From: Microcaldota archaeon
Lineage (GTDB): Archaea; Micrarchaeota; Micrarchaeia; Micrarchaeales; CABMGC01
DNA length: 64,000 bases
Direction of reading: 5' to 3'
Assembly: GCA_021818925.1 (NCBI GenBank)
Contig: JAKASU010000001.1
Coordinates: 377,568 to 441,567 of the forward strand
Both the position numbers and the translations under genes were made by a program. A model generated the notes under the pieces. The model was not told where the DNA came from, did not search any database, and saw only the letters and a program-made list of their open reading frames with translations. Shown in pieces: positions 24,620-33,330 of the stretch. How positions within the stretch are numbered: the first letter of the stretch is position 1; each line of letters starts with the position of its first letter.

Positions 24620-24692
24620 CGGGGAGTTTGGGATTTGAACCCAAGTCACCACCGCCCGAGGGTGGTAGCCTACCAAGCTAGCAGAACTCCCC
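24620..24692 (-). tRNA. tRNA-Pro (CGG)
   Basis: The minus strand folds with acceptor GGGGAGT/ACTCCCC, anticodon stem CCACC/GGTGG, loop CTCGGGC carrying anticodon CGG, and T arm TTGGG-TTCAAAT-CCCAA. Discriminator G. No intron. Confidence 0.92.
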
Positions 24693-24746
24693 TTGATCTG
24701 AATCTTAGCACAAAAAAGTTAAATAGCTAGGAAGCTCAGCCAAAGC

Positions 24747-25043
24747 GTGGGAGAACAGAAGCCGAGGTTCGGGCTCAAGGAGTATCTGGACAATTACCCG
24801 AGGGAGGGCTACGAGACGCTTCCGGTAGGCCCGATAGACCGCGGGCCTCATGCAGACCCGTTTCTTATGGGATACTGCGCAGAGGGCGTTTTCAGGATGG
24901 AGGCGCTGTCGAAGTACAAGAAGCACATAGATGAGTGCGAACCATGCCGGAGAAACTTCGAGGCCGTTTTTGGGATGCCGTACGGCGACGGCCCCGGGAA
25001 AAAGAGCATACCAGAGGAGATTCTACAGATCAGGAAGGACTGA
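24747..25043 (+). CDS. small hypothetical protein with HxxxCxxC motif
   Basis: A 98-residue protein starting at GTG. HIDECEPCRRNFEAVFG has the His-x3-Cys-x2-Cys pattern seen in zinc-finger anti-sigma-like domains, and an additional Cys lies earlier (GYCAEG). It could bind zinc. No partner gene tells its role; the Nudix gene converges after it. I do not recognise the family. Confidence 0.5.
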   Translation: MGEQKPRFGLKEYLDNYPREGYETLPVGPIDRGPHADPFLMGYCAEGVFRMEALSKYKKHIDECEPCRRNFEAVFGMPYGDGPGKKSIPEEILQIRKD

Positions 25044-25087
25044 TCATGTTGTATAGCGCAATTCTGGCTGGCAGAACGCCACTGCTT

Positions 25088-25555
25088 CTATCTCTCCAAC
25101 GCCTTTCTTATAACCTTCAGGATTAGGCCCTTGTTGGCGAAGACATTCCTATAAAGGCGCTCGTCCTCTATGTCCGATGCGCTGACCCACCTGTAGCCCG
25201 TGTTCTCGAAGTTCAGCCTTATCCTCCTGGTCTTAGACCTGAAAGCGTAGAGCGTGTTGTAGACTCTGTCTTTCCGCTTGAGATCCACTTTCATTACCCT
25301 GGCGTACCTTCCCAGAAGCTCGAGGTCGGTTCTGCGCAGACCGGTCTCCTCGCGCAGCTCCCTGTACACAGCTGCGTCGTCCTTCTCGCCCCTCTCAACC
25401 TTCCCGGCCGGGAAGGTCCAGAATCCGTGGTGCGGTATAAAGGGGATCCAGTGGCGCTTCGTTATCAGTATCCTGCCTCCGTTGATCACTATTGCAGTAA
25501 CGCCCCTCCGCCTGACCAGTTTGAATCCAGAGTACGCTTTCAGTTCGGACATCAT
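25088..25555 (-). CDS. Nudix hydrolase
   Basis: A 155-residue hydrolase of nucleoside-diphosphate-linked compounds. The Nudix box is complete: GKVERGEKDDAAVYRELREETGL (Gx5Ex7REUxEExGU; only key residues matter). Preceding GGRILITKRHWIPFIPHHGFWTFPA fits the family. The exact substrate is not evident; removal of oxidised nucleotides or ADP-ribose is possible. Divergent from nre with about 30 bases between starts. Confidence 0.88.
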   Translation of the reverse strand: MMSELKAYSGFKLVRRRGVTAIVINGGRILITKRHWIPFIPHHGFWTFPAGKVERGEKDDAAVYRELREETGLRRTDLELLGRYARVMKVDLKRKDRVYNTLYAFRSKTRRIRLNFENTGYRWVSASDIEDERLYRNVFANKGLILKVIRKALER

Positions 25556-25585
25556 AAATATCTAATCATGAAAACGTTATAAGAG

Positions 25586-26806
25586 GTGGCGACAGTGTTC
25601 GAGGCAGAGCAGCTTTCGGTCAGGCGCACGCCTATTGCGTACCTGAACATGAGGAACCCGCAGCTGCTCAAGTATTATTACAAGTTCAAGACCCTCTCAA
25701 TGATAGACAAAGAAGATATAAGCGGCTCCAGCCCGCCTGACATCTTCGTGGGCAGGTTCGGCTACCCCAATGTCTTCATAGGCCCGCTGGTCCCGCCAGT
25801 GATCGGCGACACCAGCGAGATGGGACTGCCGGAGACCTGGGTGAACAAGAGCATACCCGAAATTGTTGAGGCGCGATCCATGCTCGTGAGGGGCATGCAG
25901 AAGGAGAACATACACAACGTGGACGACAGCAGGACCGGCTCCATGCTCCAGGAGCTCGCGATAGCTGACAGGTACGCCAGCGTTGAGATGCGGCTGGCGC
26001 GCAGGCCCAACCTCACGATCAAGTTCGACGAGAACAGCCAGCCCTTCGGCCCGAGCGCGCCGCTGAAGCTGATGAGCGTCGGGAACACGAAGACGAACAG
26101 GCAGATGGAGAAGGCCTATGCTGATACTGCCATGCCCGCCGGAACGGGCATGGTCGAGCTGTACGAGAAGGGCATAGAGGTGAGCAGGATACAGAAGATC
26201 CTCGCGGCAGGGGGCCTGGGCATGAAGAAGAACAGGAGGTTCGTGCCCACGAGGTGGTCCATAACGGCAGTGGACGACACCCTGTCGAAGCACAGGCTGA
26301 GAACGGTCAAGGAGACCGAGAGCATAGAGCAGATAACCGTGTTCGAGGACGTGGCGCTGGACAACAGGTGGTTAGTGCTCCTCTTCCCTGGAGCGTGGAG
26401 CTACGAGCTGGTTGAGGCGTGGTATCCCAACACGACCTGGAACCAGGACACGAAGAACATAGTCATATTCTCGAGCAGCGAGTTCTTCGCAGGCAGGAAG
26501 ACCTACGCCGAGATAGGCGGCTGCTACTACGCGGCGAGGCTGGCCACGTCAGAGTACCTTGACAAGATAGGAAAGCAGGCGAGGGTGGTGATACTGAGGG
26601 AGACGCACCCTGGTTACATCATGCCTGTGGGCGTGTGGAACGTGAGGGAGCACGTCAGGGCCGCGCTGAAGAAGGAGCCGCTGCACTTCGACTCCCTGCA
26701 GAGCGCGCTGAACTTCGTCGGGGTGAAGATGGCGATAGCGGTAAACGAGTGGATAAGGAACAGCGCGGTGCTGAGAGGCATAATACATCAGCGCGTTTTG
26801 GCGTAA
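25586..26806 (+). CDS. nreA: archaeal DNA repair protein Nre
   Basis: Nre proteins act in DNA damage repair in archaea and interact with PCNA in known cases. Recognisable pieces are SPPDIFVGRFGYPNVFIGPLVPP, GMQKENIHNVDDSRTGSMLQELA, PLKLMSVGNTKTNRQMEKAYADTAMPAGTGMVELYEKGIEVSRIQKILAAGGLG and RRFVPTRWSITAVDDTLSKHRL. The length of 406 residues is typical. The start is GTG at 25586. It is the last core gene before the AT-rich island. Confidence 0.93.
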   Translation: MATVFEAEQLSVRRTPIAYLNMRNPQLLKYYYKFKTLSMIDKEDISGSSPPDIFVGRFGYPNVFIGPLVPPVIGDTSEMGLPETWVNKSIPEIVEARSMLVRGMQKENIHNVDDSRTGSMLQELAIADRYASVEMRLARRPNLTIKFDENSQPFGPSAPLKLMSVGNTKTNRQMEKAYADTAMPAGTGMVELYEKGIEVSRIQKILAAGGLGMKKNRRFVPTRWSITAVDDTLSKHRLRTVKETESIEQITVFEDVALDNRWLVLLFPGAWSYELVEAWYPNTTWNQDTKNIVIFSSSEFFAGRKTYAEIGGCYYAARLATSEYLDKIGKQARVVILRETHPGYIMPVGVWNVREHVRAALKKEPLHFDSLQSALNFVGVKMAIAVNEWIRNSAVLRGIIHQRVLA

Positions 26807-26815
26807 AAACCTGCA

Positions 26816-26914
26816 AATATTCGGATTCTTTATATCCAGTGCGCGTTAGCCGAATATCCTTTCCGTCGGTGGAAATTGGGAGAAGGGAAGGCCACGTGGC
26901 TTTATCCGAATATT
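26816..26914. repeat. inverted repeat near the left edge of the AT-rich island
   Basis: AATATTCGGAT at 26816-26826 is exactly repeated in reverse complement at 26904-26914 (ATCCGAATATT), with a further half-copy CCGAATATCC at 26850-26859. It stands between nre and the first AT-rich gene and may be an operator, a recombination site or a remnant end of the island. Confidence 0.45.
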
Positions 26915-26990
26915 ACCAGAGCCTGATACTAAAACTATTTTAGATAGCTGGTTGTAATTGTTGCTGTGAACAGCAGCTGCGGGAAGTACC

Positions 26991-28421
26991 ATGAGAACAG
27001 GAAATTATGTAAAGTTCATTCTCAAGGGCACAGTAGCTACAATCATCTTTGTAATTGTATTTCTTTCGAATGTAATACAAAATCTAGCCTACACCGCGGT
27101 TCTGGCGGCGATGGCTGCCGCCATAGCGTACTTTGCAGATTCTGTTTTTGACTTCATTGAAGAGAAGAAACGTAACATAAACAAAGAAGAGACCATCAAA
27201 GCGTATGTGAAAGAAATTTTGAGTTTTCTTAAAAACTCTTTTTCAATAGACATACAAGAAGCCGACGAGATACAGAAGATAACAGGCGAAGAGTTTGATC
27301 TAACAAAAGATGAAGTTTTCAGAAGAGTGATTCAGGATGTTGAAGGGGAGCATGACAAAGAAATCTTGCTTATATTAGCGCTGACTAAAGAGATTGATAA
27401 TGAGAAGAATATATCAATCCAAAGCCAATATAGGAGTACAATTACTGATGCCCTCCGTTCTTTTGATACGATCAAATTTGATTCGAGAACGGAAACCTTG
27501 ATGGAAGAATACATTAAATTGAACAAAATCAATTCGCAGGATTACAAGAAAGTTTTTATTGAATTTGCGCAAAAGTATTCAACTCTCGAGACGTTATCAA
27601 CTCAAATTTTTGATGATTTAACTCTAGCAAACGAGTTCAGGAAGACGCTTTCGACTCTGCTAATTCAAGGGAAACTAAATTTGCCTTTGGTCAAAGGAGA
27701 AATTAAGAAAAGAATTGACTCTGTGCTTAAAACCAAACAAGTTCCTGGCGGATTCATAGTTTTGATGAATAAATTCCAAACTTTGGACGAAGTTCAAGGA
27801 TCTTTAGACAAGTTTCCGTACATAAAGGTAGGTAGGCTAACACCGCATAACTTTCCTTCTAACACGAAATATCTGAGCATGAGGATAGTCTATCCGAAAA
27901 CTTACTATGCATCGCCTAAGGATTTTCTGGAAAAAGAGATACTAAATAAAATTCCAAAAGAAAAACGGACGGATGGCTTTGTTGCGGTCTTACCTCTCGA
28001 AATCACCGAGATTTACTCTTATCCAAAAACCGAAACAGAGATAGAAAAGGACATCATGAAACAGAGTTTTCAGGCAATTAATTATCTGATGACCGGACAG
28101 AATCGCGGGGTAGAGGAGGTACTGACCGAATACGCACTGTCACACATAAAACTATCTGAGATTTTATCAGTAATACCATTCAATATTTTTGTACCAGAAT
28201 TGAAAAAACAAGCAAAAGAATTGATTATTGAAAATTACGCTACAATTCAGAGCAAATTTAGAGTTAAATCACTATTCGATTGGGCTGAAGTTAACCAAAA
28301 AGATCTCAGGGCAGTACTGGCATCTCTAGATAAGCAGACGCTCTTAAAGAAATCAGAATGGGAAGAAGTTGCAAAACAGATTTGTGAACAAGCGAAGAAG
28401 CATGCAGCAGCAATCGGTTGA
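26991..28421 (+). CDS. AT-rich hypothetical protein with two N-terminal membrane helices
   Basis: A 476-residue protein of unknown family. Two hydrophobic helices (about 15-33 and 35-55) anchor it, leaving a large charged cytoplasmic part, mostly helical and Lys/Glu-rich. Codon use is AT-rich and unlike the upstream genes, pointing to transfer. It is separated by only about 10 bases from the end of a convergent small membrane protein and lies in front of the restriction-methylase gene. A defence-related membrane effector is a guess from context only. Confidence 0.6.
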   Translation: MRTGNYVKFILKGTVATIIFVIVFLSNVIQNLAYTAVLAAMAAAIAYFADSVFDFIEEKKRNINKEETIKAYVKEILSFLKNSFSIDIQEADEIQKITGEEFDLTKDEVFRRVIQDVEGEHDKEILLILALTKEIDNEKNISIQSQYRSTITDALRSFDTIKFDSRTETLMEEYIKLNKINSQDYKKVFIEFAQKYSTLETLSTQIFDDLTLANEFRKTLSTLLIQGKLNLPLVKGEIKKRIDSVLKTKQVPGGFIVLMNKFQTLDEVQGSLDKFPYIKVGRLTPHNFPSNTKYLSMRIVYPKTYYASPKDFLEKEILNKIPKEKRTDGFVAVLPLEITEIYSYPKTETEIEKDIMKQSFQAINYLMTGQNRGVEEVLTEYALSHIKLSEILSVIPFNIFVPELKKQAKELIIENYATIQSKFRVKSLFDWAEVNQKDLRAVLASLDKQTLLKKSEWEEVAKQICEQAKKHAAAIG

Positions 28422-28431
28422 AAAATCATTT

Positions 28432-28647
28432 TCAGTACTTTAGCTTACTTAGATTATAGAAAGAAATCGCAAATATGCAAATTCCCACGAATACGGACAC
28501 GAGTCCTACTGTTGCTAAACTAGGCAACATTAACTGATATGCAAATCCGGAAAACACAAGTCCTGTAGCGATACCTGTTAAACCCAAATCAGATATAACA
28601 GTCCATCTAGCAATCTCAATATGCAACCTATCAGATTCAGAAATCAT
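28432..28647 (-). CDS. small two-helix membrane protein
   Basis: A 71-residue protein with two hydrophobic helices (about 17-38 and 42-64) joined by a short turn. No known family. AT-rich like the island. Its start faces the frameshifted remnant at 28679. Confidence 0.5.
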   Translation of the reverse strand: MISESDRLHIEIARWTVISDLGLTGIATGLVFSGFAYQLMLPSLATVGLVSVFVGICIFAISFYNLSKLKY

Positions 28648-28678
28648 ACTCTTCCACTAGCTATTTTGAAATTCAAAT

Positions 28679-28862
28679 TTAAGCTTCGAATGGCTTTATC
28701 ACTAAAACTTTATATCTGGTGTTTGTTATTTCCTCTACCTCCTTCTTGACCTTGTGACTGTTAGTAACAAAGACCAGCTCGGTTCCCAGCTGCTTCTGCC
28801 TCTCGATGCAGCGCTCTATCTCACTCCTTATCGAATTGGTCTGTCTTTATTTCCATATTCAT
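28679..28862 (-). pseudogene. frameshifted remnant of a small gene
   Basis: On the minus strand an ATG at 28862 opens MNMEIKTDQFDKE and then hits a stop. Reading one base further gives EIERCIERQKQLGTELVFVTNSH...KVLVIKPFEA ending at a stop at 28679. Removing a single T joins the two parts into one protein of about 60 residues. It lies directly downstream of the methylase gene. Its family is not recognised. A sequencing error is an alternative. Confidence 0.5.
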
Positions 28863-28873
28863 TATATGCGTAC

Positions 28874-31738
28874 CTACTCCTCAATCAGTACTTTTGCCTC
28901 TACTTTTGTTTTTCTGAGAGATCGCATTTCTTTTAGAGCATTAGTAATTTTTACTTGCATCTCGCTTATGTCGAACACATCAAAGACAATGTTATCAAGC
29001 TCCTCCCTTATTTTCTGCTCCAACTTAATATCCTCCTTTCTCTTTGCATCACATAATTGCATGAACAATTCCTTGATTTTATCCTTGATTTTTGTGGACA
29101 GCGCATCTGGGTTTAAAACCAAAAGTCTATCAAAAATGTGTTTTCTCAGTTGTATAACTCCTTCTCCGTATACCGTTTTACCGTATAGTTCTGCAAAGAA
29201 TTCAGTTAATGTGGAATTGAGAAGACCTAACAACACAAACAGGTTTTCTTTCTTTTTGGGTTCGATGTAGTAAAAAGTATCGTTCACATAGATTCCATCC
29301 TTATTCCAGGCAGCGTACCATCTGTCGTATATCAGAACAGGAACTATGATTGATTCGGCCTTTATGTCACCAAGTGAGTACCAAGGATTCCTTTTGCTTG
29401 CAAGAATTGCAGGCGTATTCTGATATCCTTTAACTACTTTCCCCTTTGTGGCGCCTCTTGTTATTTCTATGTCTTTTGCTTCATTGTACCTTATGTATTT
29501 TATCACGTTGGTGTCCTGTAATTCGCTGAGGCGGGCATTTACGGACAAAATATATCCATCTGAATCGGCGCTTCTTAAATCTAAGAACTGCATCTTATTT
29601 GACTTAGTTATGCTCTGTCTAAGAAATCGTTGTTCAATGCCCAATTTCTTGGCTTGATCTTTAGAAAGTATATAGAAATCATTTGCTAATGTAACAATTC
29701 CTGCAGACACATCTGCAACTTCGTGCAATTCGGTGAGTTTCTTGCTCTTAATAATTTTGTAATAGATTTCTGGTGCTCGGAGATAAATACTCCATTTGTA
29801 GTCATCGTAGAGGGACTTTTGGTTTACTACAACACATCGCATTTCGTCATCCTCGTACGTTTCATTAGCAATGTCGATAAGTTTAACGAGCTTGTCTACA
29901 GCAAGACGTTTCTTAATTCTGACAAATTTTACTTTGTTTGCATCTCGCCTAATTTTATTCGTCTTATTACTCGTCTTTTGCAAAATGATTATTACAGTAT
30001 TTACGGCAGCTTCTTCGAATGACCTCTTATCGAAGTCTATGATACACTTGATTTTGAAATTATCCAGGAAAAACTTTTGCAGGTCTTTTCCAAATTTGAC
30101 ATCCATCCAAGAATTGGATACAATATATCCGATAAATCCATCTTCTTTCAAGAAATGGTATGAATGGGTGAAGAAATAGGTGTATATTCCTGCCTCAGAA
30201 CTTAGTTTGATGTCCTTGTCATTTATGTTCAGGGCAACTTGACGTATAAAATCAACATATTTTTTATCTCCTATGTCATCCTGACGCGTATAGGGAGGGT
30301 TTGTGATGACTACATCAAATTTGGAGGAAAGGGTATGGTAACTTTCCATAGAGCCTTTCATCGATAAGGCTTTGTGAGGAGTCAATGTTGACTGGTTTGC
30401 AGTAACTTTGAAGAAATCACTTGCCATGATGTTTACTTTATCAGTAGTAGCATCGAGATTTCGAATAGACAAATTAACTACGGACAGATGAGCAGCAAAT
30501 TGATTGATATCCACTCCTTGAAGATTTCTCAGTATAGCATTGTGGGTTCTATCATCTGCTTTTTCTTTGCCCTTCAATTCGAGCAATCTGGAATAAGAAC
30601 TGAGCAAAAATCCTCCAGAACCGCAGGCAGGGTCGAGAATTTTAGCTTCTGGCGAATTAATGCATAATTTTGCAATTAGATCGCATATCAATGGAGGGGT
30701 ATAATATTGCCCAAGTCTTTTGCGTTCTTCAGGAGGAATCATCCTTTCATATACATGGCCTATAACATCTCTCTTTATATCGGACAGGTTATACTGTTCG
30801 AGATCTCTCACCAAGTCGTTCAAATACTCTGCAAGTACGTCAGTCATAGGAATGTCGTCAAGTATCTTTGCGTATGAGAATACAGCTTCATAATCGACAT
30901 CGACAGTGATTTTGAGAAATAGTTTTTCTAAGTTTTTAATGAATGTCTCTGAATTGAAGTCAACATCATCTTGACTTTTGAGTCTGATGAGATTAAGATC
31001 TTTCCTTCTTGTTTCCAAAGTCTTGTAAAATAGGACTCTGTTCATCGTCAGATACGCAAACTGTTTAGCTATGTTTTCGTGAGTCTGGTTTATAAATTTG
31101 AAGCCCTGCTCTTCTATCCATGCTTTATATTCTGCTTGGAACTTGGGATCTCTCTTTAGTTTCTCTTTGAGCGAATCATAAGCGGATGGCATGAGCAATT
31201 CGTGGAAATACTTTAATCTGGCGACGAAGGCATCCCCAAGAGGTAGAAGTGTGAGTGTGCCTGTTATGTATTTTGCCAAGTCTCTGAGCAAGTTTTTAAA
31301 GAATTCGATATCATTTTTGACTTTATAACTTGAACCGATTTGTGTTTCAAGTAATGGTTTATTCATGAAGGCATCAAATAAGACCAACATGTCACCATTA
31401 GTAGTAGCTATGAATTGCGCACCGAGCACTTTCGCATAACCAAGGGCCTGTCCTATAACACTGACACTATACGGATCAAGTTTCTTGACTCTTTTTGCAT
31501 CTTTCCCTTTAGCCTCTATAATGAATGTTATCGGCTTTCCGGATCTTTCACCAGAAATAACAATATCCGCTTCATCAGGTTTGCCTTTGCCTTCAGGTTT
31601 AGGTATCGATTTATGAAATTCAATTTTAGTATAACGTACTCCGTTGTATTCAAATCCTGCATCAATTATATTTCCCAGATACCGATACATCTCGGAGTCT
31701 ACAGAGGATTCTTTAACGTCCACATTTTCTAATGACAT
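28874..31738 (-). CDS. fused restriction endonuclease and N6-adenine methyltransferase (type IIG-like)
   Basis: A 954-residue protein. The N-terminal domain has a PD-(D/E)XK-like core, ADIVISGE...ITFIIEAKGK near residues 58-78, as in HsdR-type nuclease domains. The middle is an N6-adenine methylase: RLGQYYTPPLICDLIAK, SAM motif ILDPACGSGGFLLSSY near 368 and catalytic NPPY near 478. The C-terminal third resembles target-recognition regions. It probably modifies and cuts DNA without other subunits. AT-rich. No separate specificity gene is nearby. BREX- or phage-restriction variants with similar layout are alternatives. Confidence 0.85.
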   Translation of the reverse strand: MSLENVDVKESSVDSEMYRYLGNIIDAGFEYNGVRYTKIEFHKSIPKPEGKGKPDEADIVISGERSGKPITFIIEAKGKDAKRVKKLDPYSVSVIGQALGYAKVLGAQFIATTNGDMLVLFDAFMNKPLLETQIGSSYKVKNDIEFFKNLLRDLAKYITGTLTLLPLGDAFVARLKYFHELLMPSAYDSLKEKLKRDPKFQAEYKAWIEEQGFKFINQTHENIAKQFAYLTMNRVLFYKTLETRRKDLNLIRLKSQDDVDFNSETFIKNLEKLFLKITVDVDYEAVFSYAKILDDIPMTDVLAEYLNDLVRDLEQYNLSDIKRDVIGHVYERMIPPEERKRLGQYYTPPLICDLIAKLCINSPEAKILDPACGSGGFLLSSYSRLLELKGKEKADDRTHNAILRNLQGVDINQFAAHLSVVNLSIRNLDATTDKVNIMASDFFKVTANQSTLTPHKALSMKGSMESYHTLSSKFDVVITNPPYTRQDDIGDKKYVDFIRQVALNINDKDIKLSSEAGIYTYFFTHSYHFLKEDGFIGYIVSNSWMDVKFGKDLQKFFLDNFKIKCIIDFDKRSFEEAAVNTVIIILQKTSNKTNKIRRDANKVKFVRIKKRLAVDKLVKLIDIANETYEDDEMRCVVVNQKSLYDDYKWSIYLRAPEIYYKIIKSKKLTELHEVADVSAGIVTLANDFYILSKDQAKKLGIEQRFLRQSITKSNKMQFLDLRSADSDGYILSVNARLSELQDTNVIKYIRYNEAKDIEITRGATKGKVVKGYQNTPAILASKRNPWYSLGDIKAESIIVPVLIYDRWYAAWNKDGIYVNDTFYYIEPKKKENLFVLLGLLNSTLTEFFAELYGKTVYGEGVIQLRKHIFDRLLVLNPDALSTKIKDKIKELFMQLCDAKRKEDIKLEQKIREELDNIVFDVFDISEMQVKITNALKEMRSLRKTKVEAKVLIEE

Positions 31739-31739
31739 A

Positions 31740-32020
31740 AGAATCCTTATTAAATTGATTTTTAGTAAAGCTGGGCCTTACATCAGGCTTAAACATCATT
31801 TATTCCGTTAGAACTAGCTGCCAAGCTTCTATAGCGTCAGGCGCGCGCTCTTTGTGCTATGTACTCGCGGTAAAAGATTATAGAATTTGCTAAAAGGACC
31901 CGGAAGCAACGAAACGCGAACACGAATTCAATAAGCATACTTCAACAGAGGTATCTAAATAGGCAGATTGTCCGAAAATAGCAAAAACTCAGGAAAGCAC
32001 AAAAGTGTCCAATAAGAGTC
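31740..32020. other. intergenic stretch without recognised gene
   Basis: About 280 bases between the divergent methylase and DUF3800 genes. No open frame above noise was seen. It contains a TATA-like TATCTAAATAGG near 31952-31963 that might start a short RNA, and the promoter of the DUF3800 gene at its right end. Confidence 0.4.
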
Positions 32021-32028
32021 TTTAAATA
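32021..32028 (+). promoter_or_regulatory. TATA box of the DUF3800 gene
   Basis: TTTAAATA lies about 27 bases before the ATG at 32051, so transcription should begin at or next to the start codon, giving a leaderless mRNA. Confidence 0.6.
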
Positions 32029-32050
32029 TGCCGACATACCGAATTTATGC

Positions 32051-32671
32051 ATGTATATTTTTGTTGATGAATCAGGAACTACAGACGAAAAAAATTTCCA
32101 GGGGTTTTTAGTTGTGGCTTTTGCATTATCGGCTAATCGAGCCTTTGCCGAACAACTTATACTTAGTATCAAAGACAGATGTAAAGTCAAAGGTAAGCCG
32201 ATTAATAACAAGGAATTGAAGTACCACGACTTGACTCCCTTTCAAAGAGAAATAGCAATAAAGGGAATTAATTCTGATTATAAAAACTTTTATTTGTGCT
32301 TCTTTGAAATCAATTCCGCTCGAAAAGAAGTTGTAACTGGAGAATACGAGGAGGAAATACAATCAGAAAGTATTAGGCTTCTGTTCTCAAAACTTGACAA
32401 AAAAGAGCTTAAAACACAATTGCCTATAAAAGTAATCATGGATAAAAAGCTGTCTGATAAAGCAATCAGAACGCTTAAGAGTTCATTCCAACAACGACTT
32501 GGCAGTAAAAAGGGGTTAAGCATAGAAACATGCTCTTCATCAAAAGAAAGAGGCGTGCAACTTGCTGATTTGATAGCTGGAGCTTTTAGAGCAAAATTAA
32601 TGAAAAAATCAGACTTGTTTGAAGTGGATCAGACGAAAGTTTTTCAGATATCAATAGATTTGGTAGATTAA
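32051..32671 (+). CDS. DUF3800 family protein
   Basis: A 206-residue protein opening MYIFVDESGTTDEKNFQGFLVVAFAL, the DUF3800 signature with the acidic VDESG motif of an RNase H-like fold. ELKYHDLT and KVIMDKKLSDKAIRTL and the end GVQLADLIAGAFRAK (with Asp) also fit. Such proteins are often found near defence and mobile genes; nuclease activity is expected from the fold but not shown. AT-rich. The structured RNA on the opposite strand begins five bases after its stop. Confidence 0.8.
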   Translation: MYIFVDESGTTDEKNFQGFLVVAFALSANRAFAEQLILSIKDRCKVKGKPINNKELKYHDLTPFQREIAIKGINSDYKNFYLCFFEINSARKEVVTGEYEEEIQSESIRLLFSKLDKKELKTQLPIKVIMDKKLSDKAIRTLKSSFQQRLGSKKGLSIETCSSSKERGVQLADLIAGAFRAKLMKKSDLFEVDQTKVFQISIDLVD

Positions 32672-32675
32672 AAGT

Positions 32676-32744
32676 AGTGCTCCCCCGTCTATTTCGTACG
32701 CCGCATCAAGCGGCGATCTAACCTACTCACGGGATCGGCGCACT
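32676..32744 (-). ncRNA. compact structured RNA candidate
   Basis: A 69-base segment folds as a rod of three stacked perfect stems: AGTGC/GCACT at the ends, CCCGT/ACGGG inside, and CGCCGC/GCGGCG with a five-base loop. The two asymmetric internal loops contain unpaired purine-rich sequence. On the minus strand a strong TATA-like CTTAAATACCC (32768-32778) lies about 27-30 bases before the first stem base, and T-rich sequence follows the last. It is not a tRNA: no T arm and no U33. On the plus strand ACA follows the last stem, so an H/ACA-like RNA is an alternative, but the pocket spacing does not fit. Confidence 0.5.
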
Positions 32745-32785
32745 ACAAGATTATTATGCAATTTAGGGTATTTAAGCATACGTAT

Positions 32786-32816
32786 ATATATTAGTACTAA
32801 TATATGCTACTAATAT
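32786..32816. promoter_or_regulatory. operator-like palindrome before the winged-helix gene
   Basis: A perfect 20-bp palindrome (ATATATTAGT/ACTAATATAT) at 32786-32805 is followed by a further half-site TACTAATAT at 32808-32816 overlapping the start codon. A site centred on the start suits autorepression by the winged-helix product. Confidence 0.55.
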
Positions 32817-33330
32817 GTGGAACATAGTTGAACCGTCTCGACTTCTTACTTCATCAGAATATAAAACGTTATCTCCTCAGCATCGCGAGGCGTACTTGCA
32901 CAATATCGTAAGGGAAACTATAACATTGAACAAAAATGGAATTTCCATATCTGATATACTCGATACAATAAGAATTTCTTCAAGGAAATCTATAGAAAAA
33001 CATCTTGAAGGGCTATTAGGAACTAATGAGATATATACGAAACAAATTGGCAAAACGACTGTATATTATCCAAATGGCAAATTAGTACATGGAAAATATC
33101 AAAAGGAGCTGCGTCTTGATGATGATCAAATATTGAAATTTCAGATAGTAGAAAACTCGTTCGGAGAATTTTTATTTTTCCATCAAATTGATAGAACTGA
33201 TTTGGGCGAGTTGATAAAAGGCGGGCTATTAATTCCGAGAAGTAAGATGAAAGATTTAAAGCAATTTATTGATGACGTTGATAAAACTGTAAAAGTGATA
33301 GAAAATGGCGAAAGACCAAACCAAAACTAA
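32815..33330 (+). CDS. winged-helix regulator-like protein
   Basis: A 171-residue protein. Residues about 25-95 look like a winged helix: NIVRETITLNKNGISISDILDTIRISSRKSIEKHLEGLLGTNEIYTKQIGKTTVYYPNG, with the wing in TTVYYPNG. The C-terminal half (FQIVENSFGEFLFFHQIDRTDLGELIKGGLLIP) may sense a ligand or dimerise. It overlaps the start of the transglycosylase-like gene by 26 bases, so the two are co-expressed. A palindromic operator lies at its start. Whether it represses or also helps the effector is unknown. Confidence 0.65.
   Translation: MWNIVEPSRLLTSSEYKTLSPQHREAYLHNIVRETITLNKNGISISDILDTIRISSRKSIEKHLEGLLGTNEIYTKQIGKTTVYYPNGKLVHGKYQKELRLDDDQILKFQIVENSFGEFLFFHQIDRTDLGELIKGGLLIPRSKMKDLKQFIDDVDKTVKVIENGERPNQN

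Noticed and set aside
32676..32744. Read as a tRNA
   Set aside because: No T arm; the five-base top loop and lack of U33 do not fit, though the ends pair.
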